Positions 19,532 to 28,403 of a DNA stretch of 64,000 bases are shown here, in pieces. Numbering within the stretch: the first letter of the stretch is position 1; each line of letters starts with the position of its first letter. The position numbers were made by a program, and so were the translations under genes. The notes beneath the pieces are model-generated. The model had not been told where the DNA came from and did not search any database. It saw only the letters and a program-made list of their open reading frames with translations. The stretch is from Isoptericola peretonis (GTDB taxonomy: Bacteria; Actinomycetota; Actinomycetes; Actinomycetales; Cellulomonadaceae). The stretch lies in contig JALQCY010000001.1 of the NCBI GenBank assembly GCA_023241745.1, positions 832,064-896,063 on the forward strand, in the 5' to 3' direction.

Positions 19532-20860
19532 TCAGCGGGCGGGCACTGCCTCCGGAGCAGACCCGTCGGCCAGCGCGTACCGCCGGTCGTCGCGCATGAG
19601 GAAGCTCGCGACGAGGGTGACGGCGACGACGACGATGCCCATCACGATGTACGAGTGGCCGAAGCCGATCGAGTCGTACGCCGCGCCGAACGCCCACGAG
19701 AAGACGACGATGCCGATCTGCTTGGCCATGTTGAAGCCGAGCATGTACGCCGTGGCGGAGATCCGGACGTCGAACATCCGGGTCAGGTACTTCATCACCG
19801 AGATGAGCATCAGGGGCATCTCGATCGCGGCGAGCAGGCGCCACACGATCAGCATCTCGGTCGAGGTGAAGAAGGCCGACCCCAGCACCCGGACGACCAG
19901 CACGAGCCCGAAGAGCAGCAGGCCGTTCTTGGCACCGATCCTGTTGATGAGGAACGGCGTGGCGATCATGACGAGCGCCTCGGCAAGGATCTGGACGAAC
20001 ACGACCCGGGAGAACAGCACCTGCGGGTCGATGCCGCCGGTGACGAACTGCGCGAAGTAGTTCGGGAACTGCTGGTCGAAGACGTCGTACAGCGCGGCGG
20101 TGCCGAACATGAGCACCATGAACCCGACGAACGACCGGTTGGTGAGCAGCTCCTTGACGGTGGCGAGCGTGACCTTGGTGCGGGTCCCGCCGGCGTCGCC
20201 GGTCACCGCGGCGTAGCCGGGCTCGCCCGGCTTCGGCGTGCGCGCCACGAAGAGCAGCACGCCGAGGACGAGCGCGGAGAAGGTGCCGGCCCACCAGATG
20301 TTGTCGGGGTTGGACGCCCAGATGAACCCGCCGACCAGGGAGGCCGTGGCGCCCGCGACGGAGCCGAACAGGCGCACGTGGCCGTACTCGAAGCCGTTGG
20401 CCCGCGCGTTGCGCTCGTTGAAGGTCTCGACGATGCCCACGCCCGCGTTGAGGGTCAGGGACAGGAAGATGCCGCCGACGACGGCGCCGAGGACCTGGTT
20501 GACCTCCACGATCGGGGTGAAGACGAATGCGAAGAACGGCCCCATCATCGCGCCGACGAGGACGACGAACGCGAAGAGGTTCTTGCGGAAGCCGAGCTTG
20601 TCCTGGATGAAGCCGTAGAACGGCTGGAGGCAGAACGCCGTGAACGCCATCACGGAGTTGAGCAGGCCGATGTTGCCGTGCGACATCCCCGCCTCGGTCT
20701 CCAGCCAGCGGCTGAGGAACGTGAACGCGAGCTGCCAGATGGCGAAGTAGAAGAAGAAGAGTCCGCCGAAGTTCCAGAACGCCGGCTTGCGCAGCGAGTC
20801 GCGCGCGCGGGACGTGGGCGCCGTGTCCGGCGTGCTGGGGGTGGTGTCGATGTCACTCAT
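19532..20860 (-). CDS. MFS oligosaccharide:H+ symporter (LacY-like)
   Basis: A 442-aa protein with 12 predicted membrane helices and a central cytoplasmic loop (~residues 215-235). The N-terminus resembles the oligosaccharide:H+ symporter family (WNFGGLFFFYFAIWQLAFTFLSRWL; FEYGHVRLFGSVAGA). Its ATG overlaps the TGA of the GH43 gene by one base (TGATG at 20858-20862), so both are probably translated together. It likely imports the sugar or oligosaccharide released or processed by that glycosidase. Confidence 0.87.
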   Translation of the reverse strand: MSDIDTTPSTPDTAPTSRARDSLRKPAFWNFGGLFFFYFAIWQLAFTFLSRWLETEAGMSHGNIGLLNSVMAFTAFCLQPFYGFIQDKLGFRKNLFAFVVLVGAMMGPFFAFVFTPIVEVNQVLGAVVGGIFLSLTLNAGVGIVETFNERNARANGFEYGHVRLFGSVAGATASLVGGFIWASNPDNIWWAGTFSALVLGVLLFVARTPKPGEPGYAAVTGDAGGTRTKVTLATVKELLTNRSFVGFMVLMFGTAALYDVFDQQFPNYFAQFVTGGIDPQVLFSRVVFVQILAEALVMIATPFLINRIGAKNGLLLFGLVLVVRVLGSAFFTSTEMLIVWRLLAAIEMPLMLISVMKYLTRMFDVRISATAYMLGFNMAKQIGIVVFSWAFGAAYDSIGFGHSYIVMGIVVVAVTLVASFLMRDDRRYALADGSAPEAVPAR

Positions 20861-21876
20861 CAGAACTCTCCGGACGGAGCGAGGACCTCGGTGGAGGTCG
20901 GGGTGGGACGGGTGTCGGGCACGGGCGTGCCCCACACGGGGTTGCCGGCCGCGTCGAAGGGCAGCACCTGGGCGCGGGCGTGGCGGTTCGGGTCCCACAG
21001 CGGGTCGCCGGAGATCTCGGTGTACGTGCGGGCGTGGTAGACGAGGACGGCGTCGCCGTCGGGCGTCTCGGTGAACGAGTTGTGGCCGGGGCCGTACTGC
21101 CCCACGGACGGGTCGGACACGAAGACGGGCTCGGCGCTCTTGGTCCAGGACGCCGGGTCGAGGAGGTCCGCGCCGGCATCGGCGGTGAGCAGGCCCATCG
21201 CGTAGTCGATGCCGGTGGCGGCGCCGGAGTAGGTGAGGAAGACGCGGCCGTCGCGCACCAGGACGGACGGGCCCTCGTTGACCCAGAAGCCCTTGGTCTC
21301 CCAGTCGAACTCCGGGCGCGTCAGCTCGACGGCGGGCGTCGCGAGGGTCCAGGGGTTCGCCATCCGGGCGATGTACAGGTTGGAGTGGCCGCGCACCGTG
21401 AGGTCCTGCTGGGCCCAGACCAGGTACTGCGCGCCGTCGAGCACGAAGCTCGTCGCGTCGAGGGCGAACGACTCCCAGCCGGTGTCGACCTGGCCGCGCT
21501 CGACCCACTCGCCCTCGAACGGGTCGTCGGCCGTGTTCTCCAGCACGAAGACGCGGTGGTTGAACGTCTCGTTCTCGCTGGGCGCGTCCACGGTGCCGTG
21601 GGCGACGGGGGCCGCGGCGTAGTAGACGTACCAGGCGCCGTCCACCCGGTGGATCTCGGGCGCCCAGATGAGCTGGGACTGCGGACCGGTGGCGTGCTTG
21701 GTCCAGATCGTCACCTCGTCGGCCTTCTGCAGGTCCTCGAGACGGTCGGCCCGGCGGAGCACGATCCGGTCGTAGCGCGGGTGCGAGCCCGTGAAGTAAT
21801 AGGTGCCCTCGTGCCGGAGCACGCACGGGTCGGCGCGCTGCAGCACGATCGGGTTGACCGTGACCTGGTCCGTCAT
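20860..21876 (-). CDS. Glycoside hydrolase family 43 (arabinofuranosidase/xylosidase type)
   Basis: A 338-aa five-bladed beta-propeller enzyme without a signal peptide, so cytoplasmic. GH43 catalytic elements are visible: the general-base Asp in LQRADPCVLRHEGTYYFTGS, the pKa-modulating Asp in FALDATSFVLDG and the acid Glu in WVNEGPSVLVRDG. The WAPEIHRVDGAWYVYYAA blade is typical. Such enzymes remove arabinose or xylose from short oligosaccharides. The coupled symporter supports import followed by intracellular hydrolysis. The start is ATG 21876 (MTDQVTVNPIV). Confidence 0.92.
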   Translation of the reverse strand: MTDQVTVNPIVLQRADPCVLRHEGTYYFTGSHPRYDRIVLRRADRLEDLQKADEVTIWTKHATGPQSQLIWAPEIHRVDGAWYVYYAAAPVAHGTVDAPSENETFNHRVFVLENTADDPFEGEWVERGQVDTGWESFALDATSFVLDGAQYLVWAQQDLTVRGHSNLYIARMANPWTLATPAVELTRPEFDWETKGFWVNEGPSVLVRDGRVFLTYSGAATGIDYAMGLLTADAGADLLDPASWTKSAEPVFVSDPSVGQYGPGHNSFTETPDGDAVLVYHARTYTEISGDPLWDPNRHARAQVLPFDAAGNPVWGTPVPDTRPTPTSTEVLAPSGEF

Positions 21877-21943
21877 TGGTGTCTCATCCTCCGGTGTCCT
21901 GCACTGGTCCGGCAGAGCGCATCGGGCGCTGCTCCACGAAGAA

Positions 21944-21959
21944 TGTAAACGATGTAAAC
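21944..21959. promoter_or_regulatory. Candidate operator upstream of GH43-symporter pair
   Basis: TGTAAAC occurs twice in tandem (21944-21950 and 21953-21959), 68 bases upstream of the GH43 start, as an A+T-rich patch in very G+C-rich DNA. TGTAAAC is a half-site used by many LacI-family sugar repressors, but here the halves are direct, not inverted. The remaining bases from 21877 to 22068 show no gene. Confidence 0.35.
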
Positions 21960-22068
21960 CAGTGACCGTCGTGACCCCGGCGACACCGTCCCCGCGACGG
22001 CGCCATGACCAGCAACGAAGGCCGCCCGGTGTGACGAGGCCCACGCGCTGCCCCGGCGCACGCCGGCG

Positions 22069-22692
22069 TCAGGGCGTGACGACCAGGCCCAGCCCCTCGG
22101 CGACGACGACCGCCTGCGCGGGGTCGATGACGGCGCCGGCCAGGCGGGCGGTGCGCGGGTCGAGCGCGGACAGGTCCGTGCCGCGCAGCACGGCCCCGCG
22201 CAGGTCGACGTCGGCCAGCTCGGACCCCGACAGGTCGACGCCGATCACCGTGGCCCCGCCCAGCCGCGCGCCCTCGAGGTCGGCCTCGCGCATCCGCACG
22301 CCCTCCAGGTGCACGCCGTCGAGCGCCGCGCGGCGCAGCGACACGAACGACCAGTCGCCCCGCTCGGCCCGCAGGAGATCGAAGCGGCAGTCGTCGAAGC
22401 GCGAGCCCACGAGCTTGCACCCGTCGAACGACGCGTCGAACAGGTTGGCGCGGCTGAACGTGCAGCCCGTGAACGCGGAGTCGCGCCACGCCGACGCGTT
22501 GAACCGCACCCCGCGGAACGTGCACTCCTCGAACGTGGCGCCGGTCGCCGTGACCTCCGTGAGGTCGACCTCCACCAGCTCGACCCGCTCGAACGCGCGG
22601 CCGGAGAGGTCCCGGCCGTACCAGTCCTCGCCCCGCACGGTGGTCCCGGGTCCGACGTCGTCCGGGCCGTCGCCCCGCTCGCGCTCGCTCAT
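22069..22692 (-). CDS. Pentapeptide-repeat protein
   Basis: A 207-aa protein of pentapeptide repeats from about residue 28 to 185 (for example DLSGR, ANLFD, CKLVG, ADLEG, VDLRG), which should fold into a right-handed quadrilateral beta-helix. The repeats are interrupted by a short segment near 110. Some members (MfpA/Qnr) mimic DNA and protect gyrase, but nothing here identifies that function. The ATG at 22692 is chosen because repeats begin soon after it. It is divergent from a hydrolase gene across 37 bases. Confidence 0.85.
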   Translation of the reverse strand: MSERERGDGPDDVGPGTTVRGEDWYGRDLSGRAFERVELVEVDLTEVTATGATFEECTFRGVRFNASAWRDSAFTGCTFSRANLFDASFDGCKLVGSRFDDCRFDLLRAERGDWSFVSLRRAALDGVHLEGVRMREADLEGARLGGATVIGVDLSGSELADVDLRGAVLRGTDLSALDPRTARLAGAVIDPAQAVVVAEGLGLVVTP

Positions 22693-22729
22693 CCCCCGGA
22701 CGCTACCGGCGGCTTGCGACACTGGACCC

Positions 22730-23311
22730 GTGCCCGACACCACGACGCCCCGAGGCCTCCTGCTCACCCCCGGCGCGGGCGCGAGCCGCGACCACCACAC
22801 GCTGGTGGCGGTGCAGCGCCGGCTCGCGGAGCTCGACCCGCCCGTGGCGACCGAGCGGGTCGACTTCCCGTACCGGCTCGCGGGCAAGCGGATGCCGGAC
22901 CGGCCGCCGGTGGCCGTCGCCCACCTCCGTGAGGAAGCAGCCCGGTTCGCCGCCGGGCTCGGCGTGGGCACCGACCGGCTGCTGCTGGGCGGCCGGTCGT
23001 ACGGCGGGCGCATGTGCTCGATGGCGGTGGCCGAGGGGCTGCCGGCCGCCGGCCTGGTGCTGCTCAGCTACCCGCTGCACCCGCCGGGCCGGCCCGACCG
23101 GCTCCGGGTCGAGCACCTGCCGCAGCTCACGGTGCCGGTGCTCTTCGTGTCGGGCGACCGCGACCCCTTCGGCACCCCGGAGGAGCTGGCCGAGCACGCC
23201 GCCACGATCCCCGGTCCCGTGACGACCGTGACGCTGCCCGGCGCGCACGACGTCAAGGGCAGGGACGACGAGGTCGCGGCCGCCGTCGCGGACTGGGTGC
23301 GCACGCTCTGA
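22730..23311 (+). CDS. Alpha/beta hydrolase (KANL3/Tex30-like)
   Basis: A 193-aa compact alpha/beta hydrolase starting at GTG 22730 (MPDTTTPRGLLLTPGAG). The nucleophile elbow GGRSYGGRM carries Ser, SGDRDPFGTPEEL carries the acid Asp, and GAHDVKGRD carries His. The TPGAG-start and the GGRSxGGR elbow are typical of the small Tex30/KANL3-like group, with no known substrate. Cytoplasmic. Confidence 0.8.
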   Translation: MPDTTTPRGLLLTPGAGASRDHHTLVAVQRRLAELDPPVATERVDFPYRLAGKRMPDRPPVAVAHLREEAARFAAGLGVGTDRLLLGGRSYGGRMCSMAVAEGLPAAGLVLLSYPLHPPGRPDRLRVEHLPQLTVPVLFVSGDRDPFGTPEELAEHAATIPGPVTTVTLPGAHDVKGRDDEVAAAVADWVRTL

Positions 23312-23336
23312 CGGGCGGGCGCGCACCGGGGCCGGG

Positions 23337-24023
23337 TCAGCGGCCGCCCGCGGGCTCGGCGGGGTACTCGGCGGGCTTCTTGCCCAGCTCGACGGCGATC
23401 TCGTGCCGGCCGGCGAGGATGTGCGGCCGCTCCTCGTCGCGCTGCCGCAGCGCGTCGGCCTGCAGCTCGGGCGACAGGTGGTCCCAGTAGAGGGTGCCGT
23501 CGAGGTGCTGCGCCTCGTGGATGAAGCAGCGCGCCAGGAAGCCGCTCCCCGACAGCTGCACCGGGCCACCGTGCTGGTCCACCCCGCGCACGGTGGCGGC
23601 ACCGGGCCGCTCCAGCGGCTCGTAGGCGCCGGGCACGGACAGGCAGCCCTCGTCCTCGGTCTCCGGCTCGGCGTCGTGGTCCACCTCGAGCACCGGGTTG
23701 ACGACGTGACCCACGTGCCGGTCGCCGCGCTCGTCGGTGAGGTCGTAGACGAACAGGCGGAGGCCGACGCCGACCTGCGGGGCGGCGAGGCCCACGCCCT
23801 CGGCGTTCTCCATGGTGGCGAACATGTCGTCGATCAGCCGCGCGAGCTCGGGGGTGGAGAACTCCTCGACCGTGGCGGCGGGCGCGTGCAGCACCGGCTC
23901 GCCGATCTCCGTGATGCGCAGCACGCGGCCGCGCGCGGCCTCGGGCGCCTGGGCCGGGTACGGGTCGGCCGGCTCCCCCAGCAGGTACGTGGTGGGCCGA
24001 CGTCGTCCGAAGCTCCAAGCCAT
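23337..24023 (-). CDS. def: Peptide deformylase
   Basis: A 228-aa enzyme that removes the N-formyl group from new proteins. The three motifs are present: GVGLAAPQVG (motif 1), EGCLSVPG with the metal-binding Cys (motif 2), and HEAQHLDG (motif 3), where the usual Asp before the second His is Gln; the HExxH metal ligands and catalytic Glu remain. A 35-residue N-terminal extension precedes the conserved core. The start is ATG 24023. Given the common presence of several def genes in actinobacteria, this may be a secondary copy. Confidence 0.93.
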   Translation of the reverse strand: MAWSFGRRRPTTYLLGEPADPYPAQAPEAARGRVLRITEIGEPVLHAPAATVEEFSTPELARLIDDMFATMENAEGVGLAAPQVGVGLRLFVYDLTDERGDRHVGHVVNPVLEVDHDAEPETEDEGCLSVPGAYEPLERPGAATVRGVDQHGGPVQLSGSGFLARCFIHEAQHLDGTLYWDHLSPELQADALRQRDEERPHILAGRHEIAVELGKKPAEYPAEPAGGR

Positions 24024-24182
24024 ATGACGAAGCCTAAGGGAGCCCGAAGGCCCGGTGGAGGCCGCTCGACGGCGCGCGAGCACGCCGGGAGCGACCGTCG
24101 GCTCCGGCCCGCCCGGCGAGCATCCGCCGGCGGAGCCATCCTGGCCTTGCCCCCGTCGCCCGTCGCTTGTCCGGAGGTGACC

Positions 24183-24869
24183 GTGTCCCCCTCGCCCGAC
24201 CGCCCCGGAGCCGGACGCTGGGTGCCCGACGGCGCCGAGCGCACCGACGTCGACGCGCTGGCGCAGGCGGCGCACGCGTGCCGCGGCTGCGAGCTGTGGC
24301 ACGACGCCACCCAGGTGGTGTTCTCGGCCGGCCCGTCCGACGCCGACCTCGCGCTGGTGGGCGAGCAGCCGGGCGACCGCGAGGACCGCGAGGGCGAGCC
24401 GTTCGTCGGCCCGGCGGGGCGCGTGCTCGCCGACGCGCTCGAGGCCGCCGGCGTCGACGCCCGGACCGTCTACCTGACCAACGCCGTGAAGCACTTCCGG
24501 CACACCGAGCTCCCGGAGCGGGGCAAGCGCCGGCTGCACAAGACGCCCGCCGTCGCGCACGTGCGCGCCTGCCTGCCGTGGCTCGAGGCCGAGCTGGCGG
24601 CCGTGCGGCCCCGCGTCGTCGTGGCACTCGGTTCCACCGCCGCCCGCGCGGTCCTCGGGGCGCCCGCCCGCGTCGGCGAGCTGCGCGGTCGCGCGCTCCC
24701 CCCGCCCGACGGAGCCCCGGTCGGTGCCGTGCCCGACGTCGAGGCCGTCGTCGTGACCACGCACCCGTCGGCGCTGCTGCGGCTGCGCGACCGGTCCGGC
24801 TGGGACGAGGCCTTCGACGCGCTGGTCGCCGACCTGGCCACCGCGGCGCGGGCCGCCCACGCCGCCTGA
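24183..24869 (+). CDS. udgX: UdgX-type uracil-DNA glycosylase
   Basis: A 228-aa member of the uracil-DNA glycosylase superfamily. The GTG at 24183 has GGAGG five bases upstream. It has CRGCELW (first Fe-S cysteines), GEQPGDREDREGEPFVGPAG (motif A), TNAVKHF, and the HPSALLR motif. The inserted loop GKRRLHKTP corresponds to the KRRIH loop unique to UdgX, whose His attaches covalently to the abasic site after uracil removal, producing an exceptionally tight DNA complex. It lies divergent from def. Confidence 0.88.
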   Translation: MSPSPDRPGAGRWVPDGAERTDVDALAQAAHACRGCELWHDATQVVFSAGPSDADLALVGEQPGDREDREGEPFVGPAGRVLADALEAAGVDARTVYLTNAVKHFRHTELPERGKRRLHKTPAVAHVRACLPWLEAELAAVRPRVVVALGSTAARAVLGAPARVGELRGRALPPPDGAPVGAVPDVEAVVVTTHPSALLRLRDRSGWDEAFDALVADLATAARAAHAA

Positions 24870-24998
24870 CCTGCCGACCTGCGGGTCGGGGCCCGGGTGA
24901 CCCCTGACCGCCGTCATACCGCAGGAGGACCCGTGCCCACCCGGGATCCGCTCGTGGTCCGACGCGGGCGGTGCCTCGCCGCGGGCAGGGTGGGTGGC

Positions 24999-25724
24999 AT
25001 GACACCTCTGCTGAGCGCCCGCGGACTGACGATGCAGTACCCGGGCGGGACCACGCCCGCTCTCGACGCCGTGGACCTGGACATCGCCGCCGGCGAGTCG
25101 GTGGCCGTCATGGGTGCGTCCGGCTCCGGCAAGACGACGCTGCTGCACTGCCTGGCCGGCATCCTGCGGCCGACGGCCGGGTCGGTGACCCTCGGGTCCG
25201 CGAACGGCCCCGTGCGCATCGAGTCCCTGGACGACGCGGGCCGCTCCCGGCTGCGGCGCGAGGAGCTGGGCTTCGTCTTCCAGCAGGGCCTGCTGCTGGA
25301 CGAGCTGACCGCGCTGGAGAACGTGGCCGTGGCGCGCATGCTCGCCGGGGTGCCGCGTGCCCAGGCCGAGACGGAGGCCGCGCAGTGGCTGCACCACCTG
25401 GGCCTGGCCGGTCTGGAGCAGAGGCGGCTCGGCGAGCTGTCCGGCGGCCAGGCGCAGCGCGTCGCCATCGCGCGCGCTCAGGTGACCGGGGCCCGCCTGA
25501 TCTTCGCGGACGAGCCCACCGGGGCGCTCGACTCGGCGACCTCGGTCGAGGTGCTCGACCTGCTGCTCGCCGCCACGCAGGCGGGCCGCACGCTGGTCGT
25601 CGTCACGCACGACGCCGACGTCGCGCGCCGCTGCGCCCGCACCGTCGTGCTGCGCGACGGCCGCGTCGTGTCCGACACCGCCGCCCCGTCCCAGGCCGCC
25701 ACTGCTGCCGAGGTCTCCCGATGA
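24999..25724 (+). CDS. ABC transporter ATP-binding protein (FtsE/LolD type)
   Basis: A 241-aa ATPase with Walker A GASGSGKTT, Q-loop FVFQQGLLLDELTA, signature LSGGQ, Walker B LIFADEPTGALD and switch His VVTHD. It pairs with the following FtsX-like permease (ATGA overlap at 25721-25724), as in MacB-type or antimicrobial peptide export/sensing transporters. ATG 24999 fits the family; an in-frame GTG at 24933 with AGGAGG upstream would add 22 residues and cannot be excluded. Confidence 0.92.
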   Translation: MTPLLSARGLTMQYPGGTTPALDAVDLDIAAGESVAVMGASGSGKTTLLHCLAGILRPTAGSVTLGSANGPVRIESLDDAGRSRLRREELGFVFQQGLLLDELTALENVAVARMLAGVPRAQAETEAAQWLHHLGLAGLEQRRLGELSGGQAQRVAIARAQVTGARLIFADEPTGALDSATSVEVLDLLLAATQAGRTLVVVTHDADVARRCARTVVLRDGRVVSDTAAPSQAATAAEVSR

Positions 25725-27142
25725 CCGCCGCGGCCCCGTCGTCGACCCCTGGCTCCGTGCCCGCCCCCGTGCCGGACGCCCGGCCCGCGGGTGCGTTCGC
25801 CACGGCCGTCCATCTGGCTCCCCTGTTCGCGCGGCGGCGCGACGGCGACCGCCTCGCCCTCGCGCTGCCGGTCGCCGCGTTCGCCGTGGTGACCGCGCTG
25901 TTGCTCGTCGTGCTGGGCGGGGCGCAGGCCTTCTTCGGCTGGGACGACGACCTCGCGTTCACCTACGAGGCGTTCGCGATCATCGCCGTCGTGCTGCTGG
26001 TCGTGCCGCTCGCCACGGTGGGGGCATCCGCGGCGCGGCTCGCGGCCCGGCGCCGCGACGAGCGGCTCGCGTCGCTGCGGCTGCTCGGCGCCACCACCGG
26101 CACCATCACGGTGCTGACCGTGCTGGAGGCGGCGGCGACCGCGCTGGTCGGTGCGGTCGTCGGCGTCGCCGGGTACGCCGTCCTCGCTCCCGTGGTCGGC
26201 CTGTTGCGGTTCCGCGGCGAGGCGCTCGGCGCGCAGATGTGGGTGCCGTGGTGGTGGCTGCCGCTGGCCGTGCTCGGCGTCGGGCTGCTCGCCGCCGCGA
26301 GCGCCGTCGTGGGCCTGCGCGCCGTCGTCGTGACGCCGCTCGGCGTGCGCACCCGGCAGCGGGCGGGCACCGCGCACTGGGTGCGCGTCGTGATCGCGGT
26401 CGGGGTGCTGCTCGGCGGCATGGTCGTGATGCAGATGCTCGGCGTGCTCGGCAACCTGGGCGGCGTCGTCGCGATCATCGGGGCGCTGGCCGCGATCTTC
26501 GGCGGCATGCTGCTCGCGCTCGACGCGCTGGGCCCGTGGTTCGTGCGGGTGCGGGCCCGCCGGCAGGCGCGCAAGGCCCAGACGGTGCCGCGCCTGCTCG
26601 CCGCGCGCATGGTGCTCGAGGACCCCAAGGCGGCGTGGCGGCAGGTCAGCGGCGTCGCGATGACCAGCTTCGTCGGCGTCTTCGGCGCGGTCGGCCTGGC
26701 GCTGACCCAGACGACCTCGACCGAGGGCATGGACCCCGACGAGCAGTGGCTCATGCAGGACATCTCGACCGGCGTGCTCGTGACCGTCGCGATCTCGTTC
26801 CTCATGGTCGCGTGCTCGGTGGGCATCAACCAGGCCGCGGGCACCCTCGACCGTGCGGCCGTGCACGTCTCGCTCGACCGGCTCGGCGTGCCGCGCTCCG
26901 TGATGAGCGAGGCGTCCCGGAGGGCCGTCATGTCGGCCCTGTGGATGGTGGCCGGCGGTTCCGCCCTGTGCGCGGCCGTCCTGATCTTCCCCCTGGTCGG
27001 GATGGCGATCTTCGTCCAGCCGATCGCGATCGTCACCGCGCTCGCGGTCTTCGCCGCCGGGTTCCTCGCGGTGCGGGGCGCCGCCGCGCTCAGCGCCCGC
27101 CTCGTGCCGGGCATCCTCGCCCGGCCCGAGCGCGTCCTCTGA
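25721..27142 (+). CDS. FtsX-like ABC permease
   Basis: A 473-aa integral membrane protein with roughly eight to ten hydrophobic segments in two halves. The RRRDERLASLRLLGATTGTI coupling helix follows the first FtsX helix pair, and a related segment (LDRLGVPRSVMSEASRRAV) lies in the C-terminal half. There is no large extracellular MacB domain. It is translationally coupled to the ATPase. The substrate is unknown; such pairs often export or sense lipids or peptides. No two-component system is adjacent. Confidence 0.85.
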   Translation: MTAAAPSSTPGSVPAPVPDARPAGAFATAVHLAPLFARRRDGDRLALALPVAAFAVVTALLLVVLGGAQAFFGWDDDLAFTYEAFAIIAVVLLVVPLATVGASAARLAARRRDERLASLRLLGATTGTITVLTVLEAAATALVGAVVGVAGYAVLAPVVGLLRFRGEALGAQMWVPWWWLPLAVLGVGLLAAASAVVGLRAVVVTPLGVRTRQRAGTAHWVRVVIAVGVLLGGMVVMQMLGVLGNLGGVVAIIGALAAIFGGMLLALDALGPWFVRVRARRQARKAQTVPRLLAARMVLEDPKAAWRQVSGVAMTSFVGVFGAVGLALTQTTSTEGMDPDEQWLMQDISTGVLVTVAISFLMVACSVGINQAAGTLDRAAVHVSLDRLGVPRSVMSEASRRAVMSALWMVAGGSALCAAVLIFPLVGMAIFVQPIAIVTALAVFAAGFLAVRGAAALSARLVPGILARPERVL

Positions 27143-27157
27143 CCGCCGTCGACGGGC

Positions 27158-27469
27158 TCAGCCGGCGGCCCCGTCCGTCTTCTTGCCGGTCTCGCGCTCC
27201 CAGGCGTCCAGCTGCTGGGTAAGCGCCCGCGCCAGCTCGAACACCTGCGCCGGGGGGATGCGCACCCGCGACACGACCCGGCCCGGGACCACGCGGCCGG
27301 TGACCGCCCCCGAGTCCGGGTCGGTCACCGGCTGCGGCGGCTTCGTGGCCGCGACGAAGTCGATGACGAACGACGTCGACGTGTGCCACAGCGACGCGAA
27401 GTCCGCCGGGACTCCGCCCTCCATGTCGGTCGGGACGTCGATCTTGAACGTGACCTCGTTGTTCGCCAT
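27158..27469 (-). CDS. DUF3467-like small protein
   Basis: A 103-aa soluble protein starting at ATG 27469. It has the layout of DUF3467 proteins: FASLWHTSTSFVIDFVAA, a variable middle, then a VVSRVRIPPAQVFELARAL block that places a helix at the C-terminus. Function unknown. It converges on the ABC permease (15-base gap). Confidence 0.7.
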   Translation of the reverse strand: MANNEVTFKIDVPTDMEGGVPADFASLWHTSTSFVIDFVAATKPPQPVTDPDSGAVTGRVVPGRVVSRVRIPPAQVFELARALTQQLDAWERETGKKTDGAAG

Positions 27470-27586
27470 GGCCCCACTCTCGCACCGTCGTCCTGGGCCG
27501 CCGACGGCGGACGTCGTCGCCGCTCCCGGTTCGGCCGTCAGCAGATTCGGCCCCGTCACGGTGCCCGGGTCCGTAACGTCACGGAG

Positions 27587-28312
27587 ATGACGAGCCCCGG
27601 TGCACGTGTGGAGCTGGTATTCGTGCACGGCGCTCTGGTGCGTGACGGGGAATGGTGGTGGCGGCGAGCCGCGGAGCTGCTCCAGGAACGCACCGGCATC
27701 CGGAGCCGGGCACTCGCGCTGCCGTCCTGCGGCGAGACCACGCCCGAGCAGGTCGAAGGCGGCCTCGCCGCCGACGCGGCGGCGCTCCGCCGGCAGCTCG
27801 ACGACGTGGACTCCGCGATCGTCGTCGGTCACTCCTACGGAGGCACCGTCATCGCCGAGGCGGGCCACCACCCCGCGGTCGCGCACCTGCTCTACGTGTC
27901 GTCCTACCTGCCCGAGATCGGACAGTCGCAGGCCGCCATCATGAGCGGTGAGGGCGACCCGGTGGCGATCGGCGACAACGGGGACGGCACGCTGAGCGTC
28001 TCCGGCTACGACACCGCCTCGTTCGGAGCCCGGTTCCTGCAGGACGCGGACGACGCGACCCAGCGCCAGGCGTGGGAGCGGGTGACCCCGCAGGCGGTCA
28101 GCGCGTTCATGACGCCGACCACTGCTGCCGGCTGGCGCGGGGCGGACTCGACGTACCTCGTCTGCGCGGACGACCGCAGCACCTCCGTCGAGCTGCAGCG
28201 CATCCACGCGGGTCGGGCGACGCGATCTGTCGAGCTGCCGACGGGCCACCACCCGTTCGTCACCCGCCCCGACCTGGTGGTCGACCAGGTGCAGGCCCTG
28301 CTGCAGCAATAG
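27587..28312 (+). CDS. Alpha/beta hydrolase
   Basis: A 241-aa hydrolase preceded by CACGGAG. It has LVFVHGALVRDGEWWW as oxyanion loop, VVGHSYGGTVI with nucleophile Ser, and LPTGHHPFVTRPD with the catalytic His; the acid is probably an Asp in VCADDRS. It resembles EstC/salicylate-esterase-like proteins common in actinobacteria; the substrate is unknown. It is the last ordinary chromosomal gene before the repeat-rich border region. Confidence 0.85.
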   Translation: MTSPGARVELVFVHGALVRDGEWWWRRAAELLQERTGIRSRALALPSCGETTPEQVEGGLAADAAALRRQLDDVDSAIVVGHSYGGTVIAEAGHHPAVAHLLYVSSYLPEIGQSQAAIMSGEGDPVAIGDNGDGTLSVSGYDTASFGARFLQDADDATQRQAWERVTPQAVSAFMTPTTAAGWRGADSTYLVCADDRSTSVELQRIHAGRATRSVELPTGHHPFVTRPDLVVDQVQALLQQ

Positions 28313-28403
28313 CCCCCTGGGCGCCACAAGCCCGCGCGACCTCGAATACGTCCGCCGTCTGTCCTGCACGCGGCGGCGCGCGGGTCGGGAAGCCGAAGCA
28401 TGG

